A stretch of DNA of 64,000 nt from Ananas comosus (Eukaryota; Streptophyta; Magnoliopsida; Poales; Bromeliaceae). Location of the stretch: the NCBI RefSeq assembly GCF_001540865.1, contig NC_033622.1:12716797-12780796 (forward strand), read 5' to 3'. Shown in pieces: positions 57,500-64,000 of the stretch; within the stretch, counting starts at the first letter, position 1; each line of letters starts with the position of its first letter. The notes under the pieces are model-generated. The model was given only the letters and a program-made list of their open reading frames with translations. It was not told the DNA's origin and did not search any database. Both the position numbers and the translations under genes were made by a program.

Positions 57500-57778
57500 C
57501 AGAGAGAGAGAGAGAGAGAGTAGGGTGTGTGGTCCCACTCACGCGGTGCACGAGCTTTGACCCTAAGCTTGTGGACCGCGATGTTTTTACTGTGTGTGAG
57601 CCGCGATTTCTTCTCCAAGTTTTCGTTTTCCGCGGAGGGAAAACGGAAAGCTGAGTTTTCGTTTTCCCTCACATCTGTAAAATAATTTTTCCTTTTATAC
57701 CATACCAAACGTCCGAAAAAAAAAATTTCGGTCGAAAATTCTTTTTTTCAGCTGATTTTACAGGAAACCAAACACCCC
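57047..57778. mobile_element. MITE with GGTG(C)GTTTG-type ends
   Basis: The left end GGTGCGTTTGATTCC and the right end, reversed, GGGGGTGTTTGGTTTCC are similar and inverted, and inner parts (AACTGTTAAAAATAA and AATCAGCTGAAAAAAAG) continue weakly. The interior is A/T-rich with TTA repeats, a CT-CA-AG palindromic microsatellite (57467-57520) and an N at 57098. No clear target duplication was found, so the superfamily is open (Tourist- or hAT-like). Confidence 0.6.
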
Positions 57779-59317
57779 CTTATGTATCAAGGGTATAATC
57801 AAAGCCTATACATTTTCTAATTATGAGAAATGTTAAATCTATAAATTAAAAAGATCGTAATCTCTATAATTTCTCGTCATCAGAAAATGCCTAAAATTTA
57901 CTATTTTTTTAAAATTTTCAATTGAAAAACAATAAGATTAATAAATAAAAAAATTAGACTTAAATCTATGAATAAAAAAAAGGATCGCCCTAATCCTATA
58001 ACCTCTCATCTCAGGCTCAGGATGCCTAAGGTTTACCAATTTCTTTTAATTTTTAGTTTAAAAATATAAGATATGATGAAGAAAAATTAGTCTTCGACCT
58101 ATAATAAGGGAATAATCTATTTTGAATTGTAAATCTAGCATTGCTCTTATGTACGTACGTGTATATATATGGCTGACATGTATTGCACGTGCATCGGCAA
58201 TTTTCAATCGACTCATACATTATTATTAGTATATTATAATAATAACAATAATAATTACACCACGTGAGTAATTGGTTGGGTCTGAATATGTCTACAGCTT
58301 CCCGCTTTTGGTTAAACAGTACATAAGACGAAAATGACGCTGCAGAATAATAAGGGTTTGGTGCGGAGATGGTGTGGTCCTGAAGATCCAGGCGAGCTAT
58401 TCATGGAAGAGTGAGTGAGTGTGCGTATGCCGCGGGGATGTGGATAAGGCTAGAAGGCGAGGGCGAAATGATGGAGCTGAAGCTCGTGATTTGGAAGCTG
58501 AATCACGCTAAAAGGGACGCATGAACTTCATACTCTAGAGTGGTCCCACTAAAAAGAATGGAGTCGTGCGAGTAAAATAATGGCTTCAGATTTTAGCCAT
58601 GCATGGTTTAGACAACATGCACTGAATTAATCCATTCAAACCAAGAGGTTCCTTCTAGAAACACCAAATAGATATTTAGTGCATGTTCGGGTGTTCTGAC
58701 CGGAAGAAAGTTTACTATGTAATACTAACGTCACATTATCAATAATAATCGTCTAATCATATTTTTAAAAGAAATATATATAATAAAGATGTTCTTTTTA
58801 ATAACCACGATGAAATGGATAAATCCTAAAAAAATAATCGAATTAGTAAAAAGTACCACATCAGTAATATAACTAATGAATTCTAAACCACCTTATACTC
58901 CCTCCAAAAAAAAAAAAAAAAACTTTCAGTTTTNTCTTTTTTTTTTTTTTTTTTTCTTTTTCCCTCTATTCTAATTTAGTGTTCAATGGTCACGTGCTCA
59001 TTAGAGAGGGTCAATTAGTGCACCTAATAATAGCCCAGAGCCCGCCAGAAAAGGTGGGGATGGATCCAAAGTTTTTCCTTCTTGGTGTGAAACTATTATC
59101 CCTAAAACTGCAAACTACAAAATTCATAAAAACTCCACCTAAGACAAAAAAAAAAAAATTGTTTGAAGCGTGAATCCAAAATTTGTAAGACGCCGATAAA
59201 AATGTTAACCAACTACTCTACCACCTCGATAAAATTGCTCAACCAGCTGCTCCAGCATCTAAGTTTGATTTGATGCTTTATAGCACCAAGATATATATAA
59301 AACAGCTGCAAATTATT
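57779..59317. other. Intergenic DNA without recognised genes
   Basis: AT-rich, with a poly(A) and poly(T) pair around the single N at 58934. Nothing with coding character is seen. Confidence 0.4.
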
Positions 59318-59416
59318 TCTGGCAAAAATTTGATAGTGGATATTCAAGATCTCAAGAATTGGAACTTAGTTATTTTATATTTTAAACTAAATTTATTTCT
59401 AAAAATAGAATAAAAT
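59318..59416 (+). mobile_element. Degenerate SINE relic, plus strand
   Basis: GGCAAAAATTTGATAGTGGA, CTCAAGAATTGGAACTTAG and ACTAAATTTATTTCT follow the SINE block order with many changes and no intact B box. Confidence 0.45.
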
Positions 59417-59779
59417 AATAGCCCTACGACCAACTAATGAAAGAAAAGAAAACGATTTAAGGCCCTACGACGAGCTCTTTCCTGTCTTTTTCCCCTGCTA
59501 TCATCTCTACGCAACGCATTAACTCAAATTGGACAAGTGGGACTCTCAACAGGTCTATAGGGATGTTAACAGCTCGGATGTGAAATCCAGGTCAAAACTG
59601 GCATTTCCCTGCAGGTTCATTGGACCTGTCCAGCGTCCGTATAGGCAGCAGATAAGGTCCCCTCCATGTGTAAAAGAGTGACCAGGTCTACTGCCTGTTC
59701 CAAGCCCTAAGTTCCAAACCAACATCTGGCTCAAAATGGAACTCAAAAAAAGTAAAATCTCCCTCCATGTTTCATTCAA

Positions 59780-60560
59780 ACTAGGAATTGCAAGAGGAAT
59801 TGTAATATAAAAGTATTTAAATTCAGGCTTGAAATCAAATTATATTCACAAGTTGAAGCAGGATTCAAATAAAAAAAATCAAGCTCAAAATTTGTTTTAA
59901 AAAAAGAATTTAAACTGGCATTCACAATTAGAATTAAGAATATGAAATTGAATAAATGCATAATTTGTAAATAAAATTCAGATATAAACTTGATTTTAAT
60001 CAAAATTTTGAATAAAAATTCAAAATTGAAACAAAACTCCAATCTATAACTTAATTCACAATTTTAAAAAATATATAGTTAAAATCTCATACAAAAGTGG
60101 GGCTTGAAATTTTAGCTTTAATTTGAATTCACAATTCAAATTCAAACAGTCAGGCTGGATTCACAATTTGAATTTTGAATTCAGGTTCAAGTTAAAATTT
60201 ATAACAAAACTTAAACTTAAGACCAAACGTATATTTGACTTCACAAGTAAAAATTTGATTTCAACTTTAAATCAAAAACTGAGTTCAATTTTCAAATTTA
60301 AACTAAAATTTATACTTCGAACCAAAGTTTGAATGCAAATTTGATTCTAAGTTTATAAATAAATTGTGAAATATATGTGAAAATTGTTAAATTAAATAAA
60401 TAAACAATTCAAAATCATATTTGAATCAAAATTGAAAATTAAAATTAGTTCAGAAATCAAAATTAATTTAAAATCAGAATTTAAAATAAAAATTTAATAT
60501 AAATCAAAATTTCAGTCCACAAATAAAATGCACTGTTTAAATAAAAATTTAATTTCAAAT
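59780..60560. repeat. AT-rich cryptic repeat domain (AATTCAAA-like words)
   Basis: About 780 bp are built from short words such as AATTCAAAT, TTTGAATT, AAAATTT and ATTCA on both strands, with almost no GC-rich sequence and no clear fixed period. A similar composition occurs at 32100-32350. Confidence 0.6.
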
Positions 60561-62578
60561 ATAAATATACAAATTTGCACTTCAAAAATTCTAAATTGGA
60601 TGGGTTGCTTGCAGTCAATACATCTTTGGAAATTCTTTTGCCGCGAAAATATAAGACAACTGGTTTTCTTTTTTCACTTCTTTGGTGGGTTTTGAAGATG
60701 TCATTATTCACTTCTTAATTATATATGATTTTTTTTTTTTTTTCTTTCCTCTGTTTTTAATAACCTTTAGAGTCCAGTCACCAAAAGTATTTTTTTCGGA
60801 AACTGGTCTACAGACCGAGCGACACAAGAAATTGGATAGCTAGTTGAGGAAAAAACAAGTTGAAAAGGAAAGATTCGCACCCAAATTTCTAAAGCAGTTA
60901 CGAACTGTCTTAATTCAATTCCAAAGCGACTTTTATTATTATTATTTTGGAGAGATAAGATAGTCAATTATCAGCTTCTTTGACTAATCTAATGAACTAG
61001 GGTACAAAAGATGAGCAACCCAATCGAAAAGAGAGCAAAAATGAGAAGAAAGATAAGGAAGACAGAAAAACCCGGTTTTACGGCAGCCCGAAAGCTAAAA
61101 GGTAGGATGAAGAGAGGTAGGTCAACAGCTACTATCAATTAATAATTCATTTTATTTTCAGAAACAGCTTGATGAGAAAACATTAAATAAGCAGGTTCAA
61201 TCTAAAATCAGCAAGCATGGAAAAATCAAACTCTACTGAAGGTACAATCAAGAAGAACAAAAAAATATCTAAGAGACCGCAAGAGTCCAGAAGTACATCA
61301 CCTCTTATATAGAAGAATCTAGCACGAAAAAATGCGCCATTTATTAACCACAAAATGCGTGCAATGCAATAAACATGAAGCAAATTTTTCATAGATTCTC
61401 AAAACAGCATGAAAATCAAACGTGTCTTTTATATTAAAAGATAAAGCTCAAAACGACAAAACAGAGGATATCAAATATGACACGAAGCCAGATGATGAAG
61501 AAAGCAAAAAGTTACAAAATTATGCTACTGACTCTCTTGTAAGGTGGTGTTTAGTTCTGCACAAAACTATTGAAAATAGTTTGAAGTAAAAAAAAAAAAG
61601 AATTTTTCATTAAAAACAAAACTTACATTAACTTTCGTTTGGTTTGATATTTAAAATGAAGAGTTTCCAGGGCATATGCGTTTAGTTTGAAAGAAATGAA
61701 AATTAAGACAGCAAACAAAAGAAGGGTGTTTTCAATTTGAAGCTTCTAGTATGCATTTTCTGCTGAAAAAACAAAAAAAAAAAAAAAAAAACTGTTTACG
61801 GTGAGATATGTTAGATTGTTTGCTATTGATTATTGAAAAGTATTTTTACATGCAAACATATGCTATGCAGGGAAAAAACTTTATTTTGCGTGTGACTGAA
61901 CATGCATAAACCTATAAAACATATTTCACAAGCCAATGATTGATAAGTAACTGACTGAAGAAACAAATAGTCCAAGAATCCCCACACAAATTCCTACACA
62001 ATGACTTATTTCAAGCTAAGGCCTCGCTTCATATTGTTGCTGTTATTTTGCTTTGTTAAACAAATTATATGTGGATAGATGTGCTAGATGTTCTCCATTC
62101 TTGCATTGTTGGTTAGATTGCAATGCCGTAGCCAATGGCCAGGCACATTCCATCACACGGAATATGCGGTTAAAAAGAATTCTCAAGTAAATCAAGAAAT
62201 GAAAAATATGTCCTAAACACTGGCTAAACCAAGTATAGAACAAATCGAACTAACAATTTCTAGAACCAGCTAATGAAGCATAAAGGACCTCAACAGTCCA
62301 CAACCACATTACTTCCACTTCTAAGAACTGAGCTCTAAAAATGCACCACTTACCCAACCAAAAACCTCAATGAACCTGACAATACAATAGAGATGAGAAG
62401 CTAAGCAAAAGATGCACAAGCAGCATAGATATACAAAACTTTCTCACATCATGTAACTGAAACTGAAATTACGTCCAAAAACGATGCAACATAAGACAAG
62501 ATGTACATCAAAGAAGGTTAAAAAATATGAGACACTATTCAATCATTTTTTGCCTCAAACATGAGAGAAACCATTAAC
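60561..62578. other. Intergenic DNA with weakly repeated blocks
   Basis: No gene is recognised. At 61559 a sequence (GGTGTTTAGTTCTGCAC, AAAACTATTGAAAATAG) resembles the left end of the element at 57047. A-rich words resembling the 63.3-kb tandem unit appear around 61320-61420 and 62330-62400. Confidence 0.4.
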
Positions 62579-62594
62579 AACAATGCTCATAAAG

Positions 62595-62720
62595 GGCTTG
62601 GTGGTTGGTACCCGAGACCCAAGTTCAAATCCTAGTTGATTCACATTTACAGCTAAATTTATTTCTAAATGAAATAAACGAACCGGGTAGCGTGCTACCT
62701 ATCTCTCAAAAAAAAAAAAA
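62595..62720 (+). mobile_element. SINE with a perfect 16-bp target duplication
   Basis: AACAATGCTCATAAAG flanks it on both sides (62579-62594 and 62721-62736). The body starts GGCTTGGTGGTTGG, so it is 5'-truncated within the A-box region, then AAGTTCAAATCCTAG, GTTGATTCACATTTAC, ATTTATTTCTAAATGAAATA, GGGTAGCGTGCTACC, TATCTCTC and an A tail. The perfect duplication marks a young insertion. Confidence 0.92.
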
Positions 62721-62736
62721 AACAATGCTCATAAAG

Positions 62737-63339
62737 TAAGAAAACAGCATAATAGGAACCAAACTTCTTTAGTTCAGATTAAAGCTGAAATTGAAACTAA
62801 AACCAGCAAGATTCAGAAGTCATATTCAACGCAAGACAAAATCACGAAGAAAGCAAAAAATCCCCACAAACGCACGGAGAGCTCTCCACAAAGCCAATTA
62901 ATACAATGCCCACAAGAATTGAATCATCTTACACTTTACACAGATAAACAACCAAATACAACAGAAGGCACTACAAAACAAAAGTACCAACACCCAAAAA
63001 ATGCCGACAAAAAATGGGAATGAAACTCAATAGAGGCTGAACCACAAATAATCAGAAATTCTCTAGTACAAAAAAAATCCAGAGAACCGACTATCTCACG
63101 TGACTAATACTGCTTAAATACTAAATTAACGAACCAACGTTTAAAAACTACAGCAGAAAATACCAACCTCTAAAACCGCTTTACAAAACTCAAAGGACCA
63201 TAAGAAACCACACTATAATTTATGATACAAAAGATCAACTGAACCTTAAAAAACTACCTGCACTAGTTAATAAAAAATCCCCCAAATTGTTCAGAAAAAT
63301 GACACTCCAATTCCTTCAAAAACTACCTCAAGTCAATGG
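62737..63339. other. Noncoding A-rich DNA
   Basis: No gene is recognised. The sequence is A-rich and resembles the repeated units that follow, but without a clear period. Confidence 0.4.
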
Positions 63340-63344
63340 CCAAG

Positions 63345-63775
63345 AAACAAAGCATACATCAAGTCTGACTCACAGCTTCTGATACACACCAAACCAAAAC
63401 AAGGAACTCATAAAACATGACACTCCTCACAATATAATAGACATAGAATAACACAACCAACATGAAAGAGGTGCCACATTGATCAATCACAAATTGCCTC
63501 AATCGAAGAGAAACCACAGATTAACAATGTTGATGAAGTCCTGAAACAGTTTAATAAGAATACCAAGTCTGATTCACAGGTTTTCCACATATGCTACAAA
63601 ACCAAAACGAACGAGGAACTCATAAAACACGATGCTTCTCAAAATATGATAGCGATAAGAATAACACAACCACAAACTGAGAAAGAAATGCACCACCAAT
63701 AAATCACATATGAATCAAGGAGAAACCGCAAGTTAACAATGCTGATAATTTTCCTGAAACAGTTTAATACGAAAA
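63345..63775. repeat. 213-bp tandem repeat, two diverged copies
   Basis: Blocks recur 213 bp apart: ACACAACC (63451, 63664), CTGAAACAGTTTAATA (63541, 63754), GAGAAACC and TTAACAATG nearby, and GGAACTCATAAAACA at the front. An older partial relative (GAGAAACCATTAACAACAATG) lies at about 62565, next to the SINE. Confidence 0.7.
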
Positions 63776-64000
63776 TCCAGCAGCTAAGGCCTTGTTGGTA
63801 TTGTTGCCATTTTTTCGGATTTTTTAAACACAAATCCCATTGCAATGGAGTGTGAGGGTGCATGATGGAATGGTTGCAGCTTGTACATCTATTTGGGTGG
63901 TTTGACTGCAAAATTGAGTGGTTTAACTTCAAAAAACAAGCATTCTATTAACTTTTTATTTCCCTTCTTTGAATTTTTTTGAACAAGATGCTTTTTGGCA

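Noticed and set aside
23013..62720. tRNA genes at the GTTCGAATCC motifs
   Set aside because: Each motif lies in a SINE with a SINE-type 3' end and A tail; no cloverleaf with acceptor and anticodon stems could be formed by eye.
1..64000. CRISPR arrays, bacterial operons, rRNA genes or viral genes
   Set aside because: No regularly spaced identical short repeats, no rRNA-like sequence and no viral polymerase or capsid motifs were seen. The intron-rich genes show plant nuclear DNA.

Overview
This is a stretch of plant nuclear DNA. Genes are split by many GT-AG introns, noncoding DNA is very AT-rich and full of microsatellites, SINEs and MITE-like elements, and two loci (a bHLH gene and an AT-hook gene) are strikingly GC-rich. 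GC-rich genes in an AT-rich background suggest a commelinid monocot. The species cannot be named from the sequence alone; a pineapple-like genome is only a guess. Exon boundaries below were read by eye from splice signals and reading frame. Where the whole CDS is present the exon lengths sum to a multiple of three.

Layout. 1-3.9 kb: the 3' half of a KAC/KIN-14-type kinesin-like gene (+). 5.1-5.84 kb: a fold-back transposable element with a target-site duplication, lying just upstream of the next gene. 5.9-16.4 kb: a complete 17-exon gene for GPI ethanolamine phosphate transferase 2 (PIGG/GPI7-like, +). 17.3-22.1 kb: a PWWP-domain chromatin-reader-like gene (+) with a MITE in an intron. 24.0-25.1 kb: a small bHLH gene of the bHLH30/107 type with a degenerate basic region (+). 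26.7-46.8 kb: a tandem array of seven intronless genes for small secreted proline-rich (PELPK-like) proteins, all on the + strand, each with its own TATA box and a conserved upstream module, interleaved with transposons. 47.3-49.3 kb: an IMPACT/YigZ (UPF0029) family gene (-). 53.4-54.3 kb: a single-exon AHL (AT-hook, PPC/DUF296) gene (-). 55-64 kb: no gene recognised; SINE copies, a MITE, AT-rich low-complexity DNA and degenerate tandem repeats.

Functionally these are ordinary neighbours of a plant chromosome, not a pathway. The most distinctive part is the proline-rich array. Its copies differ by point changes and small indels, one copy looks like a chimera of its neighbours, and that same copy has its promoter split by a Tourist-like MITE and carries an altered TATA box. 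Several copies share a small hairpin-forming motif in the 3' untranslated region. Transposon insertions present in some repeat units and absent from others give internal empty sites that can be used to order the duplications.
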